A DNA stretch of 64,000 bases, from assembly GCA_039519185.1 (NCBI GenBank), contig CM076854.1, positions 75,449,948 to 75,513,947 of the forward strand, written 5' to 3'. The translations under genes and the position numbers were made by a program. How positions within the stretch are numbered: the first letter of the stretch is position 1; every line of letters starts with the position of its first letter. The notes beneath the pieces were generated by a model. It was given only the letters and a program-made list of their open reading frames with translations, was not told the origin of the DNA and searched no databases. Shown in pieces: positions 10,869-22,700 of the stretch. The stretch is from Astragalus membranaceus. Taxonomy: Eukaryota; Streptophyta; Magnoliopsida; Fabales; Fabaceae.

Positions 10869-13342
10869 AGCTCGCATTCTACCTCACTCATCTACCCTTA
10901 AGGATAACAAAATACATCAATCATCACAGCATCACGACGAAACTCACAGGGTGCATAACAGTCGTACAACAAGCCTCATAATTTAGCAACACGACAACAA
11001 CATCAACAAACAACTTTGCCACTCAGGCGACATCAACAACTAAAATTGCCACTCAGGCGACATCAACAACGACAATCCAACAGCAAAGCAACATCATCAA
11101 CAACAACAACGCATGGGGCATAGTAGCGGCGTACTAATCAATAATGGCCATCGGCCCACAACAACAAATCAACAACAATATAACTTGGGCCATTCGGCGG
11201 TACCCAAGACAACACCTAAACATCAACATTATTAACGAGGCAACCACAAGCAACAACAAAGCAACAATGCGGAGACAACTCCGGGACCAACCCTCCCATG
11301 ACAACAACTTGGAGACAAGACTCCGGGACCAACAATCCTATAATCAATAACACATCAACAACTTCGGGCACCAAGGCGCCGACACTGCAACAACGGCTTG
11401 GGGCACTAAGCCACCGACAACACAATAACAACTTGGGGCTTTAAGCCACCGACAACACAACAACAATTTAATTCGACCGACACGCCTAAAAATCAACGAC
11501 ACCAGAAACAGTCAATTTTACCTTGAAATTAGAATATTCAGTTAGGCCTCTGAATAAGCTTTCCAAAACATTTTAGTTTACTCAAATCGGACTCCTGGTT
11601 CAAAAGATATTGCAAAAACAGTTTTTCCGTTACAGTGACAGTACAAACTAAGCAACGCAGGAAATTCCAGCACTCACACATAAACTTCAACAATTTATTT
11701 ACCCTATCAAACGACATCGGAATTCAGAAAACAACCCCTCTCCGGAAAACTTACGGAGTCTAGTTTCTGGCTATATTTTTAGAATTTCAAAATTATGAGT
11801 CCAATAGCACAGTTTTTGCAAACAAGGAAGTAGGTCCAGAAAATGGGGCAGCGACTGTGTCCTAAGCTGTGACTCTTCTACAATGACCAAAACAAACCCA
11901 AATGACCTGAAACTTCAGCCTAAACAGTAAAACATTTTGTCTAGTTTTCAAAGAAATTGGATCCATTCTAAAAGGAGTTCATTTGAAAGCACCACAATCA
12001 AAATACTGACCCTATGTCCAGACTGTTCTCAGAATTTTACCTTAACTTGTGAAGCCTATAACTGGAGCTATACTACCCCAAATGCGACCAAACCAAAGCC
12101 AAAATGACAAGCATTCAGTCTAGTTTCTAAAATTGTAAGTTATATGATTTATCAACCAGTAAAACAGTCCCAGTTTAGCCGAAAGTCAAACCTACTCAGA
12201 AAGTGCCTACACAGTGAGCTTAGCAACAAATTAAGCATCCAAGCAGCCACAAATTCAGCCATCAAGCATAGTTTAAACTTCCCAATAGTCATATACCAAC
12301 CAATTAAAATACATCTATCACTTCAACACACTCGCTATGTAAATTACAAGCAATACATATTCCATATAAATCAAACAATACATAGAGCACGCCAAATTTC
12401 TTAACCAATTTAAACATCATAGAGCACACAAGGTTTCATACATACTAATACATTTTTGCTCCCAAAGAAACCCAATACTAGTTTCAAAATCGTCATCAAA
12501 TCATTTTTGACAAGGTTTTTAAAATCGACACAACAACAAATCATTACTCTGTTTCAAATAAAACCAACTAGAAAAATCACTTTCCAATCCAACAAAAACT
12601 TCACCTCTATACTTCCTCATTTAAAATCCTAAATCAAAAATAATTTTATTTCCTTTGATCTCCACCACTTCAACACCCACGTTCATTCATTAAAAACAGA
12701 TTTTATTACTAATTTTAGTATCCAACCGTAAAATCGTCCATTAGACATTTCAAAAAGAATTTCAGAAATCATTTTACTTTTCAGATCACAAAACTACATA
12801 GCACAAGGCATTAGTATTATTCAAATAAAACGGTTTTCAGAAACAGCAACAATTCTCGAAAACAGTTTTTAAAAACAGCAACAATTTTCGGAAATAGCTT
12901 TTTGCAACCAACAGCAATTAAACCGCAACAGCACAGTAATTTCAGCAACAATGATTAAACAGTAGCAGCAACTTGGTGTAAATTAGAACAACAACGGCAC
13001 CTAATTAGCACAGTAATTTCAGCTAGCGAAGGATCCTAAGCCTTCACTTGAGCTCACATGCACGTTACCGCATAGGGGTAACATTCAAACAGAAGGGGTG
13101 AGTTCATCTAACCATATAATAAAGCATATGATAAGCACTATGCTAGAGTTATGACACTATATCAACCACATCACGAAATATCAAATCAATCATCAAGTTA
13201 ATCACCACAACAAATCATCACAATGCCAACTATATAACCCACCTCACAACATCAATTCATTCACTACAACAACTCATCACAATGTCATGTGGGTATATGA
13301 AATGCAACCCAACTCACGGGCATATGCATGAGGTACCTTTCA

Positions 13343-13437
13343 TCATCGTCGCTTAGCCTTTATGGGCTCATCGTCGCTTAGCCTTTATGGCCTCATCGTT
13401 GCTTAGCCTTTATGGCCACATCGTCGCTGGTTTATGC
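13343..13437. repeat. 25-bp tandem repeat, about 3.5 copies
   Basis: Unit CATCGTCGCTTAGCCTTTAT plus five variable bases, four starts between 13343 and 13425. Confidence 0.85.
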
Positions 13438-13572
13438 ACATGGGATGCATGGGACACTATGACATGCACCTCACACAATCACACACAATCACGGTCAACT
13501 ATGTGACCCATCACTTACCAGTTTGCCAAATAAGAGGCACAGCACCTGTCAATTTATATTTACACATAACAA

Positions 13573-13676
13573 CGTCGCTGTATTCAACGTCGCTTATATT
13601 CATCGTCGCTTATATTCATCGTCGCTTATTATTCATCGTCGCTTATATTCATCGTCGCTTATTATCAATCGTCATC
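13573..13676. repeat. ~17-bp tandem repeat, about 6 copies
   Basis: Unit (T)ATTCATCGTCGCTTAT with one-to-three-base length variants; shares CATCGTCGCTTA with the 25-bp array just upstream, so the two arrays have a common origin. Confidence 0.85.
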
Positions 13677-13764
13677 ATTTAGAATCATCATCATCAATAT
13701 AACATCCATCGTCAATCACAAGCATAGCCACTAAGGCCATTACCGTCAAAATCATCAACTTATC

Positions 13765-13885
13765 AAGGTACTAGCCACTGAGGGCATCATCGTCAATCAA
13801 ACATTGGCCACTAAGGGCACTATCATCTATAAACTAGCCACTAAGGGCATCATCGTCAATAAACTAGCCACCAGGGGCATCATCG
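13765..13885. repeat. ~33-bp tandem repeat, about 4 copies
   Basis: Unit built on TAGCCACTAAGGGCATCATC followed by GTCAATAAAC, with point variation between copies. Confidence 0.8.
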
Positions 13886-15195
13886 TCATTTACACATCAT
13901 TATCATTAAAGTTGAACACAAAGGGCAGAAACGTTATTTAGAACATCATCATTGACACCAAAAAGGTTTTAGACACCGAAAACAGTTTTGCAATGCAACA
14001 ACAACGACCATCGGGGCAGCCACTTGAGCGCCCAGAACCATCAGAAAATAATAAGTATTCGCTTTTAAAATAGGACACACAGATAGACAACAAAATGGGC
14101 TTCACAACACTTTTTGAAACGTTTAAAACGGACACCCGAGTCAAAAGTTATCACGAAAACAGTTTTAATGAAAAACGGGCAACATCCTGAAAGTGGCGCC
14201 CTTGGCGCCCAGCGCCTGGCACCTGGCGCCCAGCAACACACCACACACGCACACTGGCGCCCTTGGCGCCCAGCGCCCAGCACACAACACGCGCACACAG
14301 GCGCAACACAGCACGGGCGCGGGCAGCACTTTGGCGCCCTTGGCGCCCAGGAACACGCACACAGCAAGCAACATGCGCCCAGGAGCAGGGCGCCCCTGCC
14401 ACAGAACACAAAAATGGCGCCCAATGCGCCCATGGACCAGAATTCTTGTTCAAAACACCCACACATCATGCCAAAACATCATCAAACATGACCAAACCAT
14501 CCTCAAATATACCGATCATCACCAATTGCATATGAACACCATTTGACACATCAAATCATCATCAAAACACGTTTAATCACCTTGAACATACACATTATCC
14601 CATTTATCTCAAAATCATCATCAATCACAATTTCTCAACAACAAGTTATCATATACCTAGGGTTCATCAATAATTGCTAAAAATACATACAACGGCATAC
14701 ATAGAGCCTACCCCTACATAGTCCCCATCATAAAACCCTATTATAGAGAAGATGAGACCCACCCTTACCTTAGGTTATGACGAACACGACATCTCCTTAT
14801 ACGTAAGCTCCAAAGAATCACTGCAACATGACCCCTCTCCCTTTTCTCCTTGGGATTTGCGCACTTCTCCTCTTTCTCCTTTCTCATGAGCGCCGTTCCT
14901 CTCTTCTCACCCTCTCTCCATTTCGCTAATTTCTTTCCCTTGCACAAATGAGCTAAAACCCTAAAATCTCAGCTTAAATATGCGCCTAGGTTGTTGGGCT
15001 TGGATTGCGGGCTTTCCCGCAGCTTAAGCCCAACTAATTTGCAGCACCACCTCCTAATACAATACCACTCCTTATTTTATTTAAAACACCTTATAACTAC
15101 TTCAACAAATAATAATTAATTATGTTATTACTCTACCACCAAAATCTCTTTTAATTAATTAAAATAATTTATTCTATTATTTTTTATGTGTTACA

Positions 15196-16376
15196 CCTGT
15201 AGTCCAAACACTTAATTAGCTTTGTAGCACATGAAGAGCTCAATTTTCACAAGATGAATGTTGCTACAACTTATTTGTATGATTCATTTGATAGTCATAA
15301 TTATTTGAAGATCCCTGAAGGATTAATATTCCAATACACACTTTTCGGATTGTCACTAAAATTGAATCAATCCCTCCATGTGATAACATAATTTGAACAC
15401 ATATGGTATAATCGTCTAAATTTATATTCTAAAAGAGGGATACAAAAATGACATCACCTATCCATAAAGTTTTATAAAAATATTTGGAAAAGAATTGCTA
15501 TAACTGATGTCTATGTTGATGACATAAACCTTATCAGAACTCCTGAAGAGCATCCAATAAAAAACTATAGACTGTTCAAAGAAAGAGCTCTAGATGAATG
15601 ACATCAAATTATATCTGATGAATTTTGAGGTTAAATATGTAGGTGACCTCTGCATGGAAAATCCTAGAAGGATTGAAGATAAAAGGAAATATCTTTAAAC
15701 AAATTCTTTTGAAAAACAAAGTCTCATATTGATCTACAGAAATTATTTATATTGAGTACATGAGTTGTGTGGTAAGAATATATGAAATATCTCAGTCCCC
15801 AAGACTATAAAAGCATACATGCATATCACAAACCAAAATGCATCAGAAAAAGGGGTAAGATGGATATTTTATGTTTGACTATTATAACGAATAAATTATT
15901 TTGTGTATGTTGCACAAATTAACCATGCAGATACAAAGTAATTTTCTAATCTAGATCAAGTCAGATTGCAATTCAGCTATTATCTACATGTGGTGACATT
16001 GAAATATCTCTTTGATCTACAAAACAATATAGGGTTCTTGCTTCTTGATTTCATACTCAAATGCCAACAATTCAAGGAAAATGTTCGAAAGTTAATACTG
16101 ATAAAAAAAGATATATCACAAGTGACAGAGTGGAGTATATTTTTCCATATGCACTCAATGAGAAAATCAAGATGTTGGAATTTATATTCTTAAGTGACGC
16201 TAATAGGGGGAGAAAAGCTTCATTCTTTTTTCCTTTGCCATGGTTTTGTCCCACTGCGTTTTCCTGAAAATGTTTTTAACGAAGCAGTTCCCACTGAAAA
16301 GATATTGTACTCTTTCTCCTTCACTAGATTTTTTTCCCACTGGCTTTTTCTCTATTAAGGTTTTAATGAGGCATAT
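15196..16376 (+). pseudogene. Ty1-copia pol remnant (RT-RNase H part)
   Basis: Translated pieces match the end of copia pol: a YVDDI reverse-transcriptase motif near 15511-15525, followed by a TPEE segment, then degraded RNase H sequence. The region 16215-16376 has the copia 3' UTR look (TTTTCCCACTGGCTTTTTC, then TTTTAATGAGGCATAT). No frame stays open for more than about 75 codons. The left edge is cut by the LTR ending at 15195. The right side resumes, after the insertion at 16377-48676, at 48677 with CCTAGGTGGACATCCAAGGG and its own polypurine tract. Old and non-functional. Confidence 0.8.
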
Positions 16377-18636
16377 TGTAACACCCCGATAATTTCTAAC
16401 ATGTAGAAGTACCGAAATGCACTAAATGGCATACATCAGAGTAACTTCCTGTTAATGAATATTGAACACAACTAAAAATTTCGATAACACATATCAAATG
16501 GTTCTCTGAACCTCATTAACTTCCTGAAAATGCTTAGGTTTCACAACTTAAGACTTATACAATCCTGGTGTTCAATACTCAAAACATAAAGTAGCGGAAA
16601 CGATTTTACAACTTATACGATGATAGTTATACAATCGGTGATATAACTAGAAGAAAATACAAAGCACTAAACAGGAAAATACAAAGCACTAATAAGGGAC
16701 TACGCCTTACATTTCCTTCTTGATGTAGCCCTAATAAGCAACTACATATCATGTCTTAACCTTTCCTTTAACTTAGCACTACACCTCGAGCCGACCTTAT
16801 CATGGTTATTTTAATTGGCTTTTGGTGAATCCGATCCACTAACCGCTAATTAGTGGGCAAACCTCAATGCGCCTAGGTTTTGGGGCTCATGACTTCCTCT
16901 CCCCTAGTATGCTAATCCTTGAGGGTCGTCACCCTCGATATACTTATATATTCGTATACCATCTACCTTTCTCTTTTGAGAAAGTAACCACTTTTCCTTT
17001 TTGGGAAAGTAACCTGTCTTGTATCGATTACGATCTTTTATCATGTCTTGACTTGCGTAACTTTACATGTGTACACTCGCACCTTACTAATGTACGGTTT
17101 TTCCTTAACATTTATAACTTGTGAGCTTTTCCTCAACTTTCTTAATTTCATAGCTTCAATGTGTTTCCATCCTTGGGAAACCTTGGGGAATCAATCGGAA
17201 GGGAATCGAAATCGTTTGGAACGGGTTAAAAAGGGTTTTGAACAAGGGTAACAGAAGGATCCGCACGGTCCATGCTTCAGAGGCGCACGACCCGTGCGTG
17301 CCAAGAAAATCTCAGTTTTAAAAACTTACAGGGTGCACGGTCCGTGCCACCAAGGCGCACAACCCGTGCGTGTCCTAAAATTTTAAAAGCTGGTTTGCGA
17401 AGTTTACGCACGGTTCGTGCCCTGGGGCGCACGACCCGTGCTGTGTCAAAAGTTCATTTCTTGGCTACTGTGAGCAAGGCGCACGACCCGTGCCTCTGAG
17501 GAGCACGATCCATGCGTCTTTGACAGAAGCAAAATTCTCAGTTTCGTGTAACTTTTTCCATTCTGTTTCGATTCCAACTTCGTTCCGATCGATATCCTAA
17601 CACAATAACAATCATTCCAGTCCAGATAACAGTCATACAACACATATAATTATATCATCAATCAACAATTCAATCGATTCGATTGGTTTGTAAAATAATG
17701 GATTTTCAAGAAAACGGTTTTTGTGACGATTTCGCGAAACGAATTTCAGTAACTATTGGTTCAGAAAATATCATGACTCAGTTTTCAAAACAATCCCTAA
17801 GCGAGTTATATAACTCACCGATTGCGATGAAAACCGCAAAACACCGAGACTTTAACGGATGCCAACGAACCAAGGACACACGGACTCTCCTAGAACTCGT
17901 TCCCAACACCACTCAGCTGCTTGAACCGTTCGGACAGCAACCAAAAACTCGAAGTTCAGCTACTGTACCTTCCCTTCAACTATTCCACTCAACAATCAGC
18001 TTGTGATTGAGTTTCCAGAACCAATTATTGGAACTTCTAAGGGCCTAAGCTAGCTTCAATGCTTCAAAAGTGACATGCAAGCAAGAATTCCAGTTTTGAC
18101 CACTTTGGGGCTGGGTATTTCGAATTTGAGATTTGAGCTAGAGGGAGAAAAGGCTACTGAAACTCATATCATTGGAAAGAGGAAGAGAAATGGGAAAGAT
18201 TGGTGCAAAGATTTTCCACATGCATGAAGGTTTGGGCAGGTTTCTCCCTTCTCCTCTACCCTCTCTCTCCCTCGACTTCTCCTCCTTCTCTCTCTGTTTC
18301 TTTCTTTCTGATTTTGTTACAAATGAGGGTCTCTTTTAGGTATTGGCCCAGCTGGGTTTATTTAACATGTGTAAAGACCAAAATGCCCATTCCCTCTAAG
18401 ACACCCTTAATCTACTCTTAACACATTATAATACCAAATCCTATTAACTTAACAAAATCTTTTAATTATGCCTTACTATAGTTTTATTTGTTTCAAACAT
18501 CACATATTTAAGTAGTTATGCTAATTAATCGATTCATAATAAACCTCTTGTGCTAAATATTTGATTTAGCCAATAAATTATCTTAACCTTTTCCCTAATT
18601 TAAATAATTTAAATTAGCTAATTAGGGGATGTTACA
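16377..18636 (-). repeat. 3' LTR of G3
   Basis: Matches the 5' LTR at 46190-48676 but is about 227 bp shorter, because a block around 16690 is missing (the part holding the hairpin/acceptor-like module at about 46495-46725). Substitutions relative to the other LTR are clearly more frequent than between the LTR pairs of the younger elements, so G3 is older. Next to it on the internal side the minus strand has the purine tract AAAAGTTGGGGTGAT. Confidence 0.92.
17258..17515. repeat. Array of GCACG-NNN-CGTGC palindromes in the G3 3' LTR
   Basis: About eight near-copies of a 13-15 base inverted repeat (CGCACGACCCGTGCG, GCACGGTCCGTGC, GCACGATCCATGC and variants) spaced 20-60 bases apart. The same array is in the 5' LTR (about 47298-47555) and a shorter one in the related LTR (about 52832-53005). 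It occupies the same LTR position as the GC-rich blocks of the plus-strand LTRs. Confidence 0.85.
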
Positions 18637-18884
18637 ATATCACCCCAACTTTTAAAATTTTGTCCTCAAAATTGAACAAAACGTACCTCAATTGAGCAGA
18701 TAGGGGTATTTCACCCGCATGTTCTCCTCTACTTCCCATGTCGCTTCGTCGGGTGATGCACCGTCCCAAAGCACCTTGACAATAGGAATTGATCTCGTCT
18801 GGAGCGCTTTCTCGCCACGTTCGATGATCCTGACTGGAGTCGGCTGATAAGATAAATCCGCTCTGATGTCAATCGTCTCATAAC
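18637..18884 (-). pseudogene. G3 pol 3' end: integrase C-terminus and chromodomain-like tail
   Basis: On the minus strand this reads as the last ~75 codons of pol, with the ATWEVEE...RVKYPYL pattern typical of plant chromovirus tails, a stop, then GAGGACAAAATTTTAAAAGT and the polypurine tract. It is cut off from the rest of integrase by the CACTA element that begins at 18888. With the transposon and one copy of its TTA duplication left out, the reading frame runs directly into the segment at 30959. Confidence 0.85.
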
Positions 18885-18904
18885 TTACACTAGTAAAAAA
18901 ACAG

Positions 18905-19465
18905 GATTTAAAGTCGGATATTTTGGACATTCAAAGTCGGATATTCATCCGACTTCTATTAAGGCGACTTAGAAAGTCTGAAATTTTAAAGTCGGATGGG
19001 CGTCCGACTTTAAAATACGGTTTTCAAGTCGGATAACTTCAATAATCCGACTATAAATCTTTTATTAAAACGCGTTTTAAAGTCGGATAAATTCAATAAT
19101 CCGACTTTAAATCTTTAATCAAAACACGTTTTAAAGTCGGATAACTTCAATAATCCGACTTTAAATCTTTTATTAAAATGCGTTTTAAAGTCGGATATAT
19201 TCAATAATCCGACTTTAAATCTTTAATCAAAACACGTTTTAAAGTCGGATAAATTCAATAATCCGACTCTAAATCTTTAATTAAAACGCATTTTAAAGTC
19301 GGATAAATTCAATAATCCGACTTTAAATCTTTAATTATAACGCGTTTATGGGCTTTCTGGAACACGTTTAAAGTCGGATTTATAATAATATCCGACTTTA
19401 AAAGTATGATTTTAAGTCGGATATTAGGCAGCATCAGAAGAATATCCGACTTTAAAACTATTGTT
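18905..19465. repeat. CACTA sub-terminal repeats, transposase-distal end
   Basis: About eleven AAAGTCGGAT motifs, each paired with a nearby ATCCGACTTT in inverted orientation; five to six of the pairs form a ~55-bp tandem unit (19024-19345). Such motifs are the usual binding sites of the small En/Spm DNA-binding protein. A second, much shorter set lies at the other end. Confidence 0.9.
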
Positions 19466-19724
19466 TTTTTTTTATGATTTTGATATATTTTTTTTGCTTC
19501 ACCCTTCTTATACAATCATTTCCTGCATACTTTAAAGTAATTAAAGTACTACAATTTCAGCTAGGCAAGAGGGACACATACACACACGGTAATTAAACTA
19601 CTTTACTTAAATATATAGAGTTAACTGTTAGATTTCATACCAAAATATACGCTAATACTACACTTCCTTGAAATTCTAATAATATTCCAAAATACGATAA
19701 TGATCAACTACACTACACTTTCAC

Positions 19725-22700
19725 TTAAGTTGATTTTTCTTCTTTCTTCTTTCTTCTTTCTTCCTTTCCAACCGGCTTACGCTCCTCGTACAACCTTAGA
19801 AAGAATTCAGCCCAAACTTGTCTAATGTCCTTCAATTCTTCAGATGTGAACGGATCAGTTGAATTGAATACCTAAAACAGTAAAAGATAAATAAGAACGA
19901 TGAGTTAATCTAATATCGACTCAATAATAATTATCTAGTAATAATCTTAAAAGTTGAAAAATTCAATTACCTTTTTCCAATTGTTAGTGATAGTTGCGGA
20001 GACTATAGTCATCATATTTATCATCACATAATAGCCACAAGAATGGGTATCATTTTGTTTTGCCACCTATAAATAACAAACCAACAAAATTACAGCTCCA
20101 GCTACATAGGAATGCTCCACTGATGAACAAAAATGAATATAAAGAAAACTTATACACATCATCACGTCAGTAATGAAATTATCATGAATAGTTTGAATAT
20201 CCAACTCAGTAATGAATTATTGATCAGGTCCTTTCAATCATTTCCATGTATTTGACATGTTAAATTTACCATTTTCTATTGATAAAGTTAGAGAATTCTA
20301 ACTGATAGAAATATTGCTAAGCACTTAGAAAAGTGATTTTGTTATTTATTGATCAAACAGATTTTTGTCTTGGTGTTCAAACCAGATTTCCATGTATTTT
20401 TGGGAAGGTAGTCCTGTTGAATGATTATTGAGTTCTGCCATTTTTAAGGGAAGGTAGTCCTGTGTCTAATTCCCGGGATGCATTGCCACTGCCAGAATTT
20501 CTCTCTTGGAGAAAAGAATACTACACTGCCTAAAGTAGAGGCTGCAGATTCTGCCTTCATTGTATATTGTATATATAACATAAATACAAGCTTCCATTAG
20601 ATAGATAGGTCATATATAGGATTGAACTCACTCCAAAACTGATATTTCTTGCACTGCTGCAGAGTCATCTTTCATGCCTACTTCTAGTGCTATCAAAAAT
20701 AAAGAACTATCTAACAATCTAACAATAATATACAAAGGAGAACACATTTGCCTAACTCTTTATCAAGTAAAAATAATAAAAGTAGGACCATAACAAAGGA
20801 GAACACATCTTCTTTCAATGAAGATGTTACCTGCTGAGACCTTAACATTGGATAAAGTTTAACCAAAAAAACACAACTAAATCTTACTAGAACCATTATT
20901 TATTGACTAAAGCTAAGACATTTGGACCAAAAATAATAATGAACATATATTGTGGAAGGGATGGCAATCAAAGTAATACCCAGAAGCATCTGTTACACTT
21001 ACACCAATTGATGGAAATTATACTATAAAATGTTATATAAATAATGAGTTGAACAACAAAGCAGAATCTGCAGCCTCTAACAAATCTAACAAAGAGTTGT
21101 AAGTGAAATTCTTTTCTCCAGCCTCTAACAAATCTAACAAATCTAACAATGAAGGCAGAATCTGCAGCCTCTACTTTAGGCAGTGCAGTATTCTTTTCTC
21201 CAAGAGAGAAATTCTGGCAGTGGCGATGCAGAACAGGGGATGACGAATTTGCGCAATAATTGAACAACAAAGCAAGAAATGAATTGAAATGAGAACAGAG
21301 ATGGCGCAAAACTGAAAAACGAATGCTGTGAGACGCAAGCAGAAGCTCTTGATACCATGATAGGAATATTGCTAAGCATTTAGAAAAGTGATATTGTTAT
21401 TTATTGATCAAAACTGATTATAGTATAACTGAAAAACGAATGCTGTGAGACGCAAGCAGAAGCTCTTGATACCATGATAGAAATATTGCTAAGCATTTAG
21501 AAAACCGATCAGTTATATTTCTAACTAACTACTAGACTAACTGAACTACAACAGCAACATATTAATAAGGAATTGTCAAAGCAAATACTTACTTTGGGTG
21601 TCACCCATTGAGGCTTTGGTTTCCTAAGCCCTTTCGCCCGGTAGCATACATTCATAGCACTGGTAATATTATAAACAGTAAGCTATAAGTGTAAAGTATT
21701 TTAAATCACAGAATTATGACCACTAATAAAAGACAACATACTTGTTAATTATTTCAACCAATTCCTCGGGTGGAGGATTGTGAAGCGAACACATCCAAAC
21801 AACTGTGTTAGAAGTAGGACAAATGACAAACAATTGCCAATGTTTGCTGCAAAATTAGAAAACAATAATTAAATCATAATCAGACAAAGAATTGATACAC
21901 TTTACATTTAGACAATTGATACTTTACCCGATCAAATATGGCGCTAGAAAGCATGTTTTGTCTTGCTCAATTAGCTTCTTCTGGATATATGTTTGGATGG
22001 TCCCTGCTTTGTAGCCAAAACTACGACAAACTTTGTATGGATCTAAAAATCCATACACATGACTAATCTCCCTTGCTATACATTCGCGATGCAAATACCT
22101 AAAATATTAAAACAAGATGTTCAATAACTATAACTAGAAAATATTTAGGAATAAGTATTACAAATAACTAATATGTACTTACGTGCACCATATACCCAAA
22201 TGGCGCAACTCAAGATCATTCCCTTTAATCATATCTATAATTTCCTTGGATCCAATGTAGAAATGTTCTTGGGGCTCATGGTCTAAGTCGAGCTTGATAT
22301 CTCCTGTCATGTCATAAGATGCAATAAACAACTCTCTTAGCCAGTCATTCTTGAGCGGCTCCTCCACATGGGATGGTGAACAACTAGCTTTGGAACCAAT
22401 TGTATTCTTCAAAGAAATATGATCATTGGGAGGGTCACCAAAGTCATCCCTCAAATCTTGCTTCAAATCTTTGTACTTCTTTAACTCCTCCCTTAACTCC
22501 CCCCTCAACTCCTCCCTTAACTCCTCCTTTAACTCATCCCTCAACTCTTGCTTCATGGTAGCAAATTTCTCGCTTTTTGAAGTGGAACTAATACGTGAAG
22601 CAGGTCCAAAGTATATTGATAAACCCACCCCTCTACCAGCTGCTCGCACACGACCAAAATGATCAGGTTTTCCAATGGCTACAGTCAAGATATCCCGACG

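Larger units (their letters stand above)
10869..14310 (-). other. LTR-like non-coding sequence of the minus element
   Basis: No coding domain on either strand. CAACAA-rich low-complexity sequence fills 10970-11470; 11511-11566 (minus) carries an LTR motif shared with the plus-strand LTRs (GAAAGCTTATTCAGAGGCC); tandem arrays lie at 13343-13885. A GC-rich block of GGCGCCC-type repeats is at 14190-14420. The content matches the body of a long (about 4.3 kb) 5' LTR, but its inner boundary is not certain. Confidence 0.5.
9641..15195 (-). mobile_element. Minus-strand LTR element with almost no internal region
   Basis: Two direct copies of about 890 bp (9641-10531 and about 14311-15195) end TGTTACA on the + strand, which is TGTAACA at the LTR start on the minus strand. 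Next to the first copy, 10532-10575 reads on the minus strand as the usual chromovirus 3' end: GAGGACGAAATT followed by a purine tract AAGTGGGGGAGAGT. The element is therefore minus oriented. Its 3' LTR is cut by the Tat insertion at 9640 and the rest lies left of the window. No gag or pol domain is seen between 10532 and 14310, so it is a deletion derivative or a large non-coding (LARD-like) element. Confidence 0.75.

Noticed and set aside
13343..13885. Possible CRISPR-like spaced repeats
   Set aside because: Direct tandem repeats without unique spacers, in a plant LTR.
14151..14546. Overlapping long ORFs on both strands in the GC-rich block, copies at 9497-9869
   Set aside because: Open frames come from GGCGCC/CACACA repeats; all frames are open at once, and the block is LTR sequence.
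17683..18006. 107-codon plus-strand ORF in the G3 LTR
   Set aside because: Not open in the other LTR copy (frame lost near 47815), so not maintained.
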